DNA of 64,000 nucleotides from Sphaerimonospora sp050942215 (GCF_050942215.1 NZ_CP192056.1:2604001-2668000), one strand, 5' to 3'; counted from the first letter of the stretch, positions 45,994-54,862 are shown. Program-made: numbers and translations. The notes: a model not told the origin generated them from the letters alone.

Positions 45994-47190
45994 ATGAAGG
46001 TCCCGAGCTTGAACGTTCCGGGCCTCCGCCGCAGGAAGGCCGACGGCCTTCCCGGGGTGACGGCAGTGGCGAGAATCGACAGACGGACCAAGAGGCTGAC
46101 CAAGCGCCTCCAGGCCGGCGAGATCGCGATCATCGACCACGTCGACATCGACCGGGTGAGCGGGGAGGCGCTCGCGGCATGCGCTCCGGCAGCCGTGATC
46201 AACATCGCGGCGAGCATCAGCGGGCGCTACCCCAACATGGGGCCGCGGATCCTGGTGGAGTCCGGCATCCCGCTGGTCGACAACGCCTCTCCCGAACTGC
46301 TGGAGCGGGTCGCCGAGGGCGACGTCATCCGTCTGCACGACGGGATGGTCTACCTCGGCGACGAGCTGGTCGGCAAGGGCCAGGAGCAGACCGCCGAGAC
46401 GATCGACGCCGCGATGACCGAGGCCAGGGCCGGTCTGGCGGTGCAGATCGAGGCGTTCGCCGCCAACACCATGGAGTACGTCAGGCGCGAGCGCGACCTG
46501 CTCATCGACGGCGTGGGCGTCCCCGATGTCCGTACGGTCATGGAGGACCGGCACGTCCTCATCGTGGTGCGGGGCTACCACTACCGGGAGGACATCGCGA
46601 CGCTGCGGCCGTACATCAGGGAGTACCGCCCGGTTCTGATCGGCGTCGACGGGGGCGCCGACGCGCTGCTCGACGCGGGCTACCTCCCGGATATGATCAT
46701 CGGAGACTTCGACTCTGTCTCGGAGAAGGCGCTGTGCTGCGGCGCGGAACTCGTCGTCCACGCCTACTCCGACGGCCGCGCCCCTGGCCTGGAGCGCGTG
46801 CACCGGCTGGGGCAGAACGCCGTCGTTTTCCCCGCCACCGGCACGAGTGAGGACATCGCGATGCTGCTCGCCGACGACAAGGGGGCGTCGCTCATCGTCG
46901 CGGTCGGCACGCACTGGACCCTCGACGAGTTCCTCGACAAGGGGAGATCCGGCATGGCGAGCACGTTCCTCACCCGGTTGCGTGTGGGCAGCAAGCTCGT
47001 CGACGCCAAGGGCGTCAGCCGGCTCTACCGGAGCCGGATCTCCACCTCCTCGCTGCTGCTGCTGGTCGCCACGACATTGGTCACCATCGGCGTCGTACTG
47101 TCGGTCTCGCCGATCGGGCAGGTGTGGCTGAACGCCCTGCGGGTCGCCTGGAACGGCTTCGTCTTCTGGTTGGTCGGACTCTTCTCGTGA
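45994..47190 (+). CDS. steA: SteA-like cytokinesis protein (Rv1697 family)
   Basis: Product of 398 residues: a soluble domain related to thiamin pyrophosphokinase folds, followed by one C-terminal transmembrane helix (about 352-375, STSSLLLLVATTLVTIGVVLSV) and a second hydrophobic stretch near the end. Landmarks are IIDHVDIDRVSGEALAACAPAAVINIA, PVLIGVDGGADALLDAGYLPDMIIGDFDSVSEKAL (TPK-like GDFDS) and FPATGTSEDIAMLLA. SteA was described in Corynebacterium glutamicum as acting with SteB on septal peptidoglycan hydrolase activity. The ATG at 45994 follows AGGATGG. The stop overlaps the steB start (GTGA). Confidence 0.85.
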   Translation: MKVPSLNVPGLRRRKADGLPGVTAVARIDRRTKRLTKRLQAGEIAIIDHVDIDRVSGEALAACAPAAVINIAASISGRYPNMGPRILVESGIPLVDNASPELLERVAEGDVIRLHDGMVYLGDELVGKGQEQTAETIDAAMTEARAGLAVQIEAFAANTMEYVRRERDLLIDGVGVPDVRTVMEDRHVLIVVRGYHYREDIATLRPYIREYRPVLIGVDGGADALLDAGYLPDMIIGDFDSVSEKALCCGAELVVHAYSDGRAPGLERVHRLGQNAVVFPATGTSEDIAMLLADDKGASLIVAVGTHWTLDEFLDKGRSGMASTFLTRLRVGSKLVDAKGVSRLYRSRISTSSLLLLVATTLVTIGVVLSVSPIGQVWLNALRVAWNGFVFWLVGLFS

Positions 47191-48203
47191 TCGATTTCCG
47201 CTATCACCTCGTCTCCATCGTGGCCATTTTCCTGGCGCTGACGGTCGGAATCGTGCTGGGCAGCACGGTTCTCGAACCCACGTTCTATAAATCCACGGAG
47301 GAGCTGACCGCGACGCTGCGGCAGAACAACGAGAAATACCTCGCGCAGATCTCGGACCTGCAGGCTCGGGAGGAGGGCAACGACGCGCTCGTCACCGCGC
47401 ACACCGAGGAACTCGTCCGCGCCGCGCTCGCCGGAGAGCACGTCGTGCTCGTCGAGGCCCCGGGCGCTCCGGCCGCCCTGCGCGACCCCTTCCAGCAGCT
47501 CCTGGCCGATGCCGGGGCGGTCTTCACCGGCCGGATCAGCCTGACCGACAAGTTCACGGCCAAGGACCAGGCGGGCGTGGTGGACGGCCTGGCCGGCTCG
47601 CTCGCCGCAGCGGGCACCGGCTTCCCCGACGGCGCCACGCCGTACGACAAGGCGGCGGCGCTGCTCGCGAGCGCGGTCGTGACCACCGACCCGGCCGAGG
47701 CGGGGCAGCCCGACCCGGCGGCGGCCGGTGTGCTGGACGCGTTCGAGAAGGGCGACTTCCTGATCAAGAGCGGGAACCCCGCCCAGCGGGCCACGCTGGC
47801 GATCGTGCTCGCGCCGGCCCAGCCGTACGAGGGCGAGGACGCCGAGCGGGAGACGGCGGCCATCGTCTCGGTGGCCGCCGGGCTCGACTCGGCGGCCCTC
47901 GGCACGGTGCTCGCCGGCAGCGTGAGCGCCTCCGGCGCGGGTGGCGTGATCGCGGCGCTGCACGACAGCGGAGAGGCCGCGTCGAACGTGTCGACCGTGG
48001 ACACCGCCGATCTCGCAGCGGGCCGGGTCGTGGTGGTCTACGCTCTGCGGGAGCAGCTCGGCGGCGGGTCCGGCGCGTACGGCATCGGCCCCGGCGTCGC
48101 GGCGTTCGAGCCCGCCCCCGGCTCAGGGCCCGCCGCCGGTGTGACACCGGCCGCCAGTCAGAGTCCCGGTCCGAAGCCGAGCCCGGCGGGCACGCGCGGT
48201 TGA
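47187..48203 (+). CDS. steB: SteB / MctB-like membrane-anchored protein
   Basis: Product of 338 residues. It starts (V)IDFRYHLVSIVAIFLALTVGIVLGSTVLEP, the highly conserved N-terminal membrane anchor of the MctB/SteB family. A coiled-coil segment (about 35-70; ATLRQNNEKYLAQISDLQ), an extracytoplasmic domain and a Pro/Ala/Gly-rich tail follow. Rv1698 (MctB) in M. tuberculosis was reported to affect copper export, and its homologue SteB works with SteA in cell division; the tight GTGA overlap with steA favours the latter role. Start GTG 47187 gives the exact family N-terminus. Confidence 0.82.
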   Translation: MIDFRYHLVSIVAIFLALTVGIVLGSTVLEPTFYKSTEELTATLRQNNEKYLAQISDLQAREEGNDALVTAHTEELVRAALAGEHVVLVEAPGAPAALRDPFQQLLADAGAVFTGRISLTDKFTAKDQAGVVDGLAGSLAAAGTGFPDGATPYDKAAALLASAVVTTDPAEAGQPDPAAAGVLDAFEKGDFLIKSGNPAQRATLAIVLAPAQPYEGEDAERETAAIVSVAAGLDSAALGTVLAGSVSASGAGGVIAALHDSGEAASNVSTVDTADLAAGRVVVVYALREQLGGGSGAYGIGPGVAAFEPAPGSGPAAGVTPAASQSPGPKPSPAGTRG

Positions 48204-48263
48204 CCAGGTCGCGGGCGTGTCTCCGTGACGACCCGTGACAACCCCTGAGAAGAGGAAGAAGTC

Positions 48264-49199
48264 GTGGCGAACCGTTCCTCATCGGCCGCCCGTGCAGGCG
48301 GCGCCGCGGGTGCGCTGCTGGGCGCGGCCGCCGGCGCCGCGCTGGGCGCCGTGGCCGCCCGCATCGCCTATGCCGCCTTCAAACGGAGGCCGCCCCTGCC
48401 GGCGCGGCGTGACGAGAAGACCGCCGAGCGGTACTGGACCCGGACCAACCACCGGGGGGAGCCGGTCACCCTGCTCGAGGGGCCGGCCCTGGTGGCGGGC
48501 GCCGGCGCGGCGGTCGCGCTGACCCCGGGACTGCCGGGCCGTGTCCGGGCCGCCGCCCTGCTGGCCGGGACGGGCAGCGGGATCCTCGGCGCGTACGACG
48601 ACGTGTTCGGCACGGCGACCACCAAGGGTTTCAAGGGGCACCTGAGCGCCCTGAGGCGCGGCGAGGTCACGAGCGGCGCGGTGAAGATCCTCGGCATCGG
48701 CGTCACCGGGCTGGCCGCGGCCGCCCTGTCCCCGGGCCGGACGCAGGCCGGCCGCCCCGTGGTGCGCACGCTCGACACGCTCGCCGACGGCGCCCTTATC
48801 GCGGGCAGCGCGAATCTGGCCAACCTGTTCGACCTGCGGCCGGGACGGGCCGTGAAGGCCGGCCTGATCGCCGGGGTTCCGCTGCTGGCCGCCTCGCTGA
48901 CGTCGCGCCGCCGCGGCGCGGCCGTGCTCGCCGCGATCCCGCTGGGCGCGGCGGCTGCGCTGCTGCCCGAGGACCTGGGGGAGCGGGCCATGCTCGGCGA
49001 CGCCGGGGCGAACGCGCTCGGCGCGCTGCTCGGCCTCGCCGCCACCACCCGGCTCGGCCGGGCAGGACGGCTCACGGCCCTCGGCGCGGTCGCCGCCCTG
49101 ACACTCGCCTCCGAGAAGATCAGCTTCACCAGGGTGATCGCGGGCAACCGGGTGCTGAACCGCCTCGACATGCTGGGCCGCCGTCCCGTCGAGAGCTGA
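48264..49199 (+). CDS. WecA/MraY-like polyprenyl-phosphate phosphoglycosyltransferase (GT4-type membrane enzyme)
   Basis: Multi-spanning membrane protein of 311 residues from GTG 48264 after GAAGAGGAAGAAG. It keeps family landmarks: GAYDDVFGTATTKGFKGHL (the DD and Lys motif), ANLANLFDLRPGRAVKAGL (NxxNxxDxxPG) and ERAMLGDAGANALGALLGL (GDxGxxxLG). Expected to move a sugar-1-phosphate from a UDP-sugar to a polyprenyl phosphate. It is shorter than MraY and more degenerate, so it is a divergent member; the sugar is unknown. Immediately followed by a MurJ-like flippase and a glycosyltransferase, suggesting a lipid-linked sugar pathway. Confidence 0.75.
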   Translation: MANRSSSAARAGGAAGALLGAAAGAALGAVAARIAYAAFKRRPPLPARRDEKTAERYWTRTNHRGEPVTLLEGPALVAGAGAAVALTPGLPGRVRAAALLAGTGSGILGAYDDVFGTATTKGFKGHLSALRRGEVTSGAVKILGIGVTGLAAAALSPGRTQAGRPVVRTLDTLADGALIAGSANLANLFDLRPGRAVKAGLIAGVPLLAASLTSRRRGAAVLAAIPLGAAAALLPEDLGERAMLGDAGANALGALLGLAATTRLGRAGRLTALGAVAALTLASEKISFTRVIAGNRVLNRLDMLGRRPVES

Positions 49200-50887
49200 T
49201 GGCCGTACGCGCCGGCCTGACCGGACGGGTGGGCAGGGGCATCGCCGGGGCGGCCGTCCTGATCGGCGCCATCACGATCCTCGCCCGCGTCACCGGCTTC
49301 GCCAAGCAGCTCGCGCTCGCCCGTGCCGTGGGCACCAACTGCCTGGGCACGGCCTACGCCACGGCCAACATGGTGCCGAACGTCGTGTTCGAGGTCGTGG
49401 CCGGCGGCGCGCTGGCCGGGATGGTGGTCCCGGTGCTCGCCGCGGTGGCGGCCCGGGAGACGGCGGAGGCACGCGCGGAGGCGGGGCGGATCTCCTCGGC
49501 GCTGCTGACCTGGGTCGTGCTGCTGCTGGTCCCCGTCGGCGTGCTGACCGCGCTCGCGGCCGGGCCGGTCACGCGGCTGCTGGTGGGCGACCAGGTCGAC
49601 AAGTGCGTGTCGGGCGAGGTGGTCGCCGTCGCGACCCGCATGCTGATCGTCTTCGCCCCCCAGATCCCGTTGTACGGCGTGGCCGTCGTGCTCTACGGGG
49701 TGCTCCAGGCCCACCGCCGGTTCACCGGGCCGGCGTTGGCCCCGCTGGTGTCGAGCGTCGTGGTCATCGCCGCCTACCTGGCCTTCGACCCGCTCAGCGG
49801 GGGCGACCGCGACCCTGCCACGGTGCCCGGCGTGGCGGAGTACGCGCTCTCGATCGGGACGACGCTGGGCGTGCTGTCCCTGGCCGTCACCGTGATCGGC
49901 CCCACGTCGCGGCTGGGCCTGCGGTGGCGGCCCACCCTCCGCTTTCCGTACGGCGTGGCCGTACAGGTGCGCCGGCTGGCGCTGGCCGGGCTCAGCGCGC
50001 TGGTCGCCCAGCAGGCCGCGACCGCCGTCGTGATCCCGCTGGCCAACCGGGAGATCGGCAGCGGCGGCCTGCTCGTCTACACGTACGCGTGGGCCGTCTA
50101 CCAGGTGCCATACGCCGTGCTCGCGGTGCCGATCGCCACCAGCGCGTTCCCCGTGCTGTCCGCCCGGGCGCAGGGCCACGACCGGGCCGGGTTCGCCGCG
50201 CTGTCCGCCCAGGCCGCCCGCGCCATCGTGCTGATCTCCGGGCTGGCCGCGGGGGTGCTCGCCGCCGTCGCCGGGCCGGTCGCGTCCGTCTTCCTCGCGG
50301 GGACCGCCAGCGACATCCCGACGGCCCAGTTCGCCCGCGCGATCGCGCTGTTCGCGCCCGGACTCGTGGGCTACGGGCTGATCGCCCACCTGAGCCGCGT
50401 CCTGTACGCCTCCGGAGAGGGCAGGGCGGCGGCCCGGGGCATGGTGATCGGCTGGCTCGCCGTCCTCGTCGCCCAGGCGGTGTTCGTCATGACCTTCCCC
50501 GGCGACTGGAAGCTGGGCGGTCTGGCCCTCGGCCAGGTGGCCGGCATGACGGTGGGCGGGGTGCTGCTCGCGGGATCGGTCCTGCGGGCGCGGGGCGGGG
50601 AGGCGCTGAAGGGGCTGCCCCGGGCGGTCCTCGCTGCCGTGGCGGGCGGCTGCTGCGCCTTCCTGGCGGGTTCTCAGGCGGTGGGCGGCGGGCCGTGGAG
50701 CGGGGTCGCCGGAGCGGTCTTCGCCTGTGTCGGCGGGGTCGTGGCCCTCGTGGCGGGCGCCCTGGCCGTGGTGGCGGTGGACCGCGGAACACTCGGTGCC
50801 GTGCTCGCGCGTTTCGACCGGCGGGCAGGCCGGGCCCCGCGGGGAGATCGGGTGGCCGCTCCGGCGGAGGGCGAGGAGGAGCCATGA
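49199..50887 (+). CDS. MurJ/MviN-like lipid flippase
   Basis: MOP-superfamily transporter of 562 residues with about 14 hydrophobic segments. The opening VLIGAITILARVTGFAKQLALARAVGTNCLGTAYATANMVPN is the MviN signature (arginines in the central cavity). VPVLAAVAARE and PIATSAFPVLSARAQ are family-typical. It is shorter than the giant MviN proteins of mycobacteria and has no kinase-like tail, so it may flip a different lipid-linked substrate from the main lipid II flippase. The ATG overlaps the stop of the preceding gene by one base (TGATG); its own stop overlaps the next gene (ATGA). Confidence 0.85.
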   Translation: MAVRAGLTGRVGRGIAGAAVLIGAITILARVTGFAKQLALARAVGTNCLGTAYATANMVPNVVFEVVAGGALAGMVVPVLAAVAARETAEARAEAGRISSALLTWVVLLLVPVGVLTALAAGPVTRLLVGDQVDKCVSGEVVAVATRMLIVFAPQIPLYGVAVVLYGVLQAHRRFTGPALAPLVSSVVVIAAYLAFDPLSGGDRDPATVPGVAEYALSIGTTLGVLSLAVTVIGPTSRLGLRWRPTLRFPYGVAVQVRRLALAGLSALVAQQAATAVVIPLANREIGSGGLLVYTYAWAVYQVPYAVLAVPIATSAFPVLSARAQGHDRAGFAALSAQAARAIVLISGLAAGVLAAVAGPVASVFLAGTASDIPTAQFARAIALFAPGLVGYGLIAHLSRVLYASGEGRAAARGMVIGWLAVLVAQAVFVMTFPGDWKLGGLALGQVAGMTVGGVLLAGSVLRARGGEALKGLPRAVLAAVAGGCCAFLAGSQAVGGGPWSGVAGAVFACVGGVVALVAGALAVVAVDRGTLGAVLARFDRRAGRAPRGDRVAAPAEGEEEP

Positions 50888-51993
50888 CAGAGCCCAGAAG
50901 GCGCATTCTGCTCGTGCTCGGGACGAGCGCGGGCGGCGTGGGCGCGCACGTGCGCATGCTGGCGGCCGGGCTGGCCGGGCGCGGCCACACGGTGATCGTC
51001 GCCGGGCCGCGCAGCACCGAGGAGGCGTTCGGCTTCACCGCCTCGGGTGCGCGGTTCGCCGAGGTGCCGATCGCCGACCGGCCGAATCCCCGGCATGATC
51101 TCGCCTCCGCCGCCCGGCTGCGCGCCCTCGTCCGCGACGCGGACGCTGTACACGCGCACGGGCTGCGGGCGGGGGCCCTCACCGCTCTGGCCGGAGTCGG
51201 GGCCGGGAGCCGTCCCCGGCTCGTGGTCACCCTGCACAACGCCGTCACGGCCGGCGGCGCCGTCGGCGCGGTCTACCGGGCCCTGGAGGTGATCGTCGCG
51301 CGGCGGGCCGACCACGTGCTCGTCGTCTCACCCGACCTCGGCGACCGGATGCGCGCCCGGGGAGCCGAGCGGGTGGAGGCCGCCGTCGTGCCGGCGCCGC
51401 CCCTCGCCGAGCCGGCCAGGTCCGCCGACGAGGTCAGGGCGGATCTCGCGCGCCGGGCCGGCGGATCCGCGGCCGACCGGCCCGTCCTCCTCACGGTCGC
51501 CAGGCTGGCTCAGCAGAAGGGACTGGAGACGCTGCTGGACGCCGCGGCCGGGCCCTATCCCGGCGATCCGCTGTTCGTGGTCGCCGGTGACGGACCGCTC
51601 CGGCCGGAACTCCAGGCCCGGATCGACGCCGAGGGCCTGCCCGTGCTCCTGTACGGCTGGGCCGCCCCGGCCGATCTGCTCCAGGTGGCGGCGGCCGTGG
51701 TCGTGCCGAGCCGGTGGGAGGGGCAGCCGCTCGGCGTCCAGGAGGCGCTGCGGGCGGGCAGACCGATCGTCGCCACCAGGGTGGGCGGCATTCCGGACAT
51801 GGTGCGGGACGCCGCGGTTCTCGTGCCCGTTGGCGACCCCGTCGCGCTGCGCACGGCGATCGCCGGGCTTCTCGGCGACCCCGGGTCGGCCGCCCGTCTG
51901 GCTCGCGCGTCCGCCCGCCGCGGCCGGGAACTGCCGGGTGAGGCCGAGGCGCTTCGCTCCGTTCTGGAGGCCTACGGCCCGTGGCAGGAGTAA
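50884..51993 (+). CDS. GT4-family glycosyltransferase
   Basis: Soluble or peripheral GT-B glycosyltransferase of 369 residues. The N-terminal domain begins RRILLVLGTSAGGVGAHVRMLAAGLAGRGH. The nucleotide-sugar domain has LLTVARLAQQKGLETLLDA, VVAGDGPLRPELQ, LYGWAAP and the GT4 signature VVPSRWEGQPLGVQEALRAGRPIVATRVGGIPDMV with the EALR Glu. The donor and acceptor are unknown. The ATG overlaps the stop of the MurJ-like gene, so the three genes form one translational chain. Confidence 0.88.
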   Translation: MTEPRRRILLVLGTSAGGVGAHVRMLAAGLAGRGHTVIVAGPRSTEEAFGFTASGARFAEVPIADRPNPRHDLASAARLRALVRDADAVHAHGLRAGALTALAGVGAGSRPRLVVTLHNAVTAGGAVGAVYRALEVIVARRADHVLVVSPDLGDRMRARGAERVEAAVVPAPPLAEPARSADEVRADLARRAGGSAADRPVLLTVARLAQQKGLETLLDAAAGPYPGDPLFVVAGDGPLRPELQARIDAEGLPVLLYGWAAPADLLQVAAAVVVPSRWEGQPLGVQEALRAGRPIVATRVGGIPDMVRDAAVLVPVGDPVALRTAIAGLLGDPGSAARLARASARRGRELPGEAEALRSVLEAYGPWQE

Positions 51994-52018
51994 GCCGGAG
52001 AGGAGAGGATCGACTGGA

Positions 52019-52048
52019 TTAGGTCAGAGTAACCCTGATCCCTATACT
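52019..52048 (+). promoter_or_regulatory. terC promoter with a DtxR/MntR-like half-palindrome
   Basis: TTAGGT (52019-52024), 18 bp, TATACT (52043-52048) is a good promoter just upstream of the riboswitch. TTAGGTCAGAGTAACC (52019-52034) resembles the DtxR-family box (TTAGGTTAG...CTAACC) in both half-sites and overlaps the -35. Control by a metal-sensing repressor is inference. Confidence 0.45.
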
Positions 52049-52055
52049 GAACGCG

Positions 52056-52174
52056 TTGGGGGGGAGTATCCCTTCGCGACAGTTCCGTCATCACGGCGTA
52101 TGCGCCCGGGGCTGTCGGTCCGCACGCTGCGGGCGGGAGAGACCTCCGGCAGTGTGTTCAGCGCGCGCCGGAGG
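52056..52174 (+). promoter_or_regulatory. yybP-ykoY manganese riboswitch with ribosome-site switch
   Basis: GGGGAGTA (52061-52068) is the conserved loop, and GAGACCTCC near 52139-52147 is the 3' conserved element. GACAG and CTGTC form an inner stem. The 5' run GGGGG can pair with CCTCC (52143-52147) to make P1. CCTCCGGC (52143-52150) can instead pair with GCCGGAGG (52167-52174), which contains the terC ribosome-binding site. Metal binding should favour P1 and free the site. yybP-ykoY RNAs commonly precede TerC/Alx genes. Confidence 0.82.
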
Positions 52175-52186
52175 TTGAGTGTTGTG

Positions 52187-53164
52187 ATGGTCCCGCTGTG
52201 GGCTTGGGCCGCCGTCATCGTTGGACTGCTGCTCGTGGTCGCCGTCGATCTGTGGATCGTCGATCGCGGCGAACCCCGGGAGTTCTCCGTACGGCAGGCC
52301 GGAATCTGGGTGGGTTTCTACGTCTTCCTGGCCGTGCTTTTCGGCATCGGCTTAGTGGTCTGGGCCGGGGGACGTGTCGGGGGAGAGTTCTTCGCCGGAT
52401 ACATCACCGAGTACAGCCTCAGCATCGACAACCTGTTCGTCTTCTACCTGATCATGTCGCGGTTCGCGGTGCCGCGGCCGTACCAGCACAAGGTCCTGCT
52501 GGTCGGCATCATGCTCGCGCTCGTGATGCGTGGGATCTTCATAGCGATCGGCGCCGTGGCGCTCGCCAGGTTCAGCTGGTTGTTCTACGTCTTCGGGATC
52601 TTCCTCGTCTGGACGGCCTACACCCTCGTCCGCGACCACAACAAGGACGAGGACGACTTCAAGGAGAACATCCTCCTGCGCTGGGCGCGCCGCGTCTTCC
52701 CGACGACGCCCGGCTACGTCGGCGCCCGTGTCACCGTGCGCGTGGACGGCAAGCGGATGGTCACCCCGATGCTCATCGTGATGATCGCGATCGGCACCAC
52801 CGACCTGCTGTTCGCGCTCGACTCGATCCCGGCGATCTTCGGGCTGACCAAGGAACCCTTCATCGTCTTCACCGCCAACGCCTTCGCCCTGATGGGGCTG
52901 CGCCAGCTCTACTTCCTGCTGGGCGGGCTGCTGCAGCGGCTGGTCTATCTCAGCTACGGACTCGCGTTCATCCTCGGGTTCATCGGAATCAAGCTGATCC
53001 TGGAAGCGTTGCACGGAAGCGGGGTCCCCTGGGCGCCAGAGGTCCCCATCTGGGTGTCATTGGCGGTGATCGGGGTCACGATGTCCGTGACGACCGTCGC
53101 GAGCCTGATCAAGGCGAGGAAGGGCAAGGCGGCCGCTCCCGCTGCGGAAGCGCCGCAAGGGTAG
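52187..53164 (+). CDS. TerC-family membrane protein (probable manganese exporter)
   Basis: Integral membrane protein of 325 residues with about nine transmembrane helices. The paired acidic motifs of TerC are present: EYSLSIDNLFVFYLI and GTTDLLFALDSIPAIFGLT. VMRGIFIAIGAVAL and ANAFALMGLRQLYFLLGGLL are also conserved. Family members export Mn2+ and metallate secreted proteins. The ATG at 52187 follows GGAGG (52170-52174); a GTG one codon earlier is equally usable. The manganese riboswitch immediately upstream supports a Mn role. Confidence 0.9.
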   Translation: MVPLWAWAAVIVGLLLVVAVDLWIVDRGEPREFSVRQAGIWVGFYVFLAVLFGIGLVVWAGGRVGGEFFAGYITEYSLSIDNLFVFYLIMSRFAVPRPYQHKVLLVGIMLALVMRGIFIAIGAVALARFSWLFYVFGIFLVWTAYTLVRDHNKDEDDFKENILLRWARRVFPTTPGYVGARVTVRVDGKRMVTPMLIVMIAIGTTDLLFALDSIPAIFGLTKEPFIVFTANAFALMGLRQLYFLLGGLLQRLVYLSYGLAFILGFIGIKLILEALHGSGVPWAPEVPIWVSLAVIGVTMSVTTVASLIKARKGKAAAPAAEAPQG

Positions 53165-53312
53165 GGATGTATTTAACGGACATCCCCGAGCAAAACGGGC
53201 AACGGCGATGTTTTGCTTCTCTCGTTGTGCCGTGCGATGACGGCCGGATCGGTACTATCGCTCGTTAACCTGCAGACCGGTCCATGTCGTGAAAAGAGTT
53301 CAAAGGTTCCCT

Positions 53313-53960
53313 GTGTCCAACGAATCGTTGCCCAGCTCCCGGGGTCGGGTCCGGCTCGCGCGAGGGGTGTCCCCCTGGCTCGCGCCGACCGTCGCGGCCG
53401 CGGCCGTCACCACCCTGCTCACCCGCAGGTCGCCCAAATGGGCCCTGGCGGCCGTACCGCTCACCGCGCTCACCGGCGGGATGCTGTGGTTCTTCCGCGA
53501 TCCTGAACGCGTGCCGGGGGCGGGGCGACTCATCTCGCCCGCCGACGGCGTCGTGCAGAGCATCGACCCCTGGCCGGACGGGCGTACCAGGGTGGCGATC
53601 TTCATGAGCCCGCTGAACGTCCACGTCAACCGGGCGCCCGCGGCCGGCGCCGTCACCTCCGTCGAACACGTTCCCGGCGGCTTCGTCCCGGCCTTCAACA
53701 AGGACAGCGACAAGAACGAGCGGGTGGTCTGGCACTTCGACACCGCGCTCGGCGACCTCGAGGTCGTGCAGATCGCGGGGGCCGTCGCCCGCCGCATCGT
53801 GCCGTACCTCGCGGCCGGGGCGAAGGTGACCCAGGGCGAGCGGATCGGGCTGATCCGCTTCGGCTCCCGGGTGGACGTCTACCTCCCCGAGGGAGTGACG
53901 CCCGCGGTCACCGTCGGTCAGAAGACCGTGGCGGGGGTGACACGCCTTGACCACGCCTGA
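53313..53960 (+). CDS. psd: Phosphatidylserine decarboxylase (short, PSD-A type)
   Basis: Makes phosphatidylethanolamine from phosphatidylserine. Product of 215 residues with two N-terminal hydrophobic segments (about 20-62), WFFRDPERVPGAGRLISPADGVVQSI, FMSPLNVHVNRAPAAGAV and the autocatalytic site GLIRFGSRVDVYLP, where the Gly-Ser bond is cut to create the pyruvoyl group. Start GTG 53313 has AAAGG upstream; an in-frame GTG at 53289 lacks a ribosome site. It overlaps pssA by 14 nt, so PS synthesis and decarboxylation are coupled. Confidence 0.92.
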   Translation: MSNESLPSSRGRVRLARGVSPWLAPTVAAAAVTTLLTRRSPKWALAAVPLTALTGGMLWFFRDPERVPGAGRLISPADGVVQSIDPWPDGRTRVAIFMSPLNVHVNRAPAAGAVTSVEHVPGGFVPAFNKDSDKNERVVWHFDTALGDLEVVQIAGAVARRIVPYLAAGAKVTQGERIGLIRFGSRVDVYLPEGVTPAVTVGQKTVAGVTRLDHA

Positions 53961-54807
53961 TCTCGGCGCCGGCGCGAACTGGCCGGTGGAGGGGCTGACC
54001 GCCGACGAGGCGGCGGCCGACGAACCGCGAGGACCCGTGGGCAAGGCGTTCCGCCTGTCGGCGGCCGACTCCCTGTCGCTCGGCAACGCGCTCAGCGGTT
54101 TCCTCGCGGTATGCGTGCTCGCCTGGTCGGCGATAAGCGATCTGATGCAGTCCAGCGGAAAGTTCGAGCCCGACCCCCGGTTCTTCGGCACCGCCGTGGT
54201 CCTGCTGCTCATCGGGGCGACCTGCGACCTGTTCGACGGCCTCGTCGCCCGGAGGTTCCGCGCCTCCGCCATGGGCGCCGAGCTGGACAACCTCGCCGAC
54301 GTGATCAGCTTCGGGTTCGCGCCCGCGTTCATGGTGGTGATCTGGGCGGGCTTCTCCGGCCGCCTCCCGCTGTGGCTCGTGCTGTGCGCGGCCGCCTCCG
54401 TCCTGCTCGCCGGTGTCGTACGGCTGGCCAGGTTCGCCTGCGTCAAGACGAAGAGCGGCGACTTCATGGGGCTGCCGATTCCGATGGGCGCGATGACGGT
54501 GGTCTCGATCGTGCTGCTCTTCCAGCCCGGTTACCTCACGATCGCGGGCATCGTCGCGGTGGCCTGGCTGATGGTCAGCCGGATCGAATACCCCAAGCCG
54601 AAGGGCAATCTCGCGGCCGTGGTCCTCGGCTGGATGCTGATCAACGTGGCCTGCCTGACGATCTGGGCGTCGGGCCTGGACGGCGGCGACCGGCTGATCA
54701 CGGTGGGTGCGACCATGCAGATCGCGATCGTCTCCGCCATTCCGCTGCGGGTCCTGATGTTCAAACAGCAGCAGCGCAGGGAACGACGCTCGGAGAACGC
54801 GGGCTGA
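53947..54807 (+). CDS. pssA: CDP-diacylglycerol-serine O-phosphatidyltransferase
   Basis: Membrane CDP-alcohol phosphatidyltransferase of 286 residues that makes phosphatidylserine, the substrate of the preceding decarboxylase. The catalytic pattern DG-x2-AR-x8-G-x3-D-x3-D is read in DLFDGLVARRFRAS with the later GAELDNLAD (about 93-118). About seven transmembrane helices follow an acidic N-terminal region. GDFMGLPIPMGAM is a further PssA-typical segment. The TTG start at 53947 lies inside the end of psd. A terminator hairpin with a T-run follows. Confidence 0.92.
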   Translation: MTTPDLGAGANWPVEGLTADEAAADEPRGPVGKAFRLSAADSLSLGNALSGFLAVCVLAWSAISDLMQSSGKFEPDPRFFGTAVVLLLIGATCDLFDGLVARRFRASAMGAELDNLADVISFGFAPAFMVVIWAGFSGRLPLWLVLCAAASVLLAGVVRLARFACVKTKSGDFMGLPIPMGAMTVVSIVLLFQPGYLTIAGIVAVAWLMVSRIEYPKPKGNLAAVVLGWMLINVACLTIWASGLDGGDRLITVGATMQIAIVSAIPLRVLMFKQQQRRERRSENAG

Positions 54808-54826
54808 CTGAAGCCGTCACACGGAC

Positions 54827-54862
54827 AGGGGCCCCGGCCAATCAGCCATGAGGGCCCCTTTT
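54827..54862 (+). terminator. Intrinsic terminator after pssA
   Basis: GGGGCCC (54828-54834) pairs with GGGCCCC (54852-54858), followed by TTTT (54859-54862), 20 bp past the pssA stop. Confidence 0.75.
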
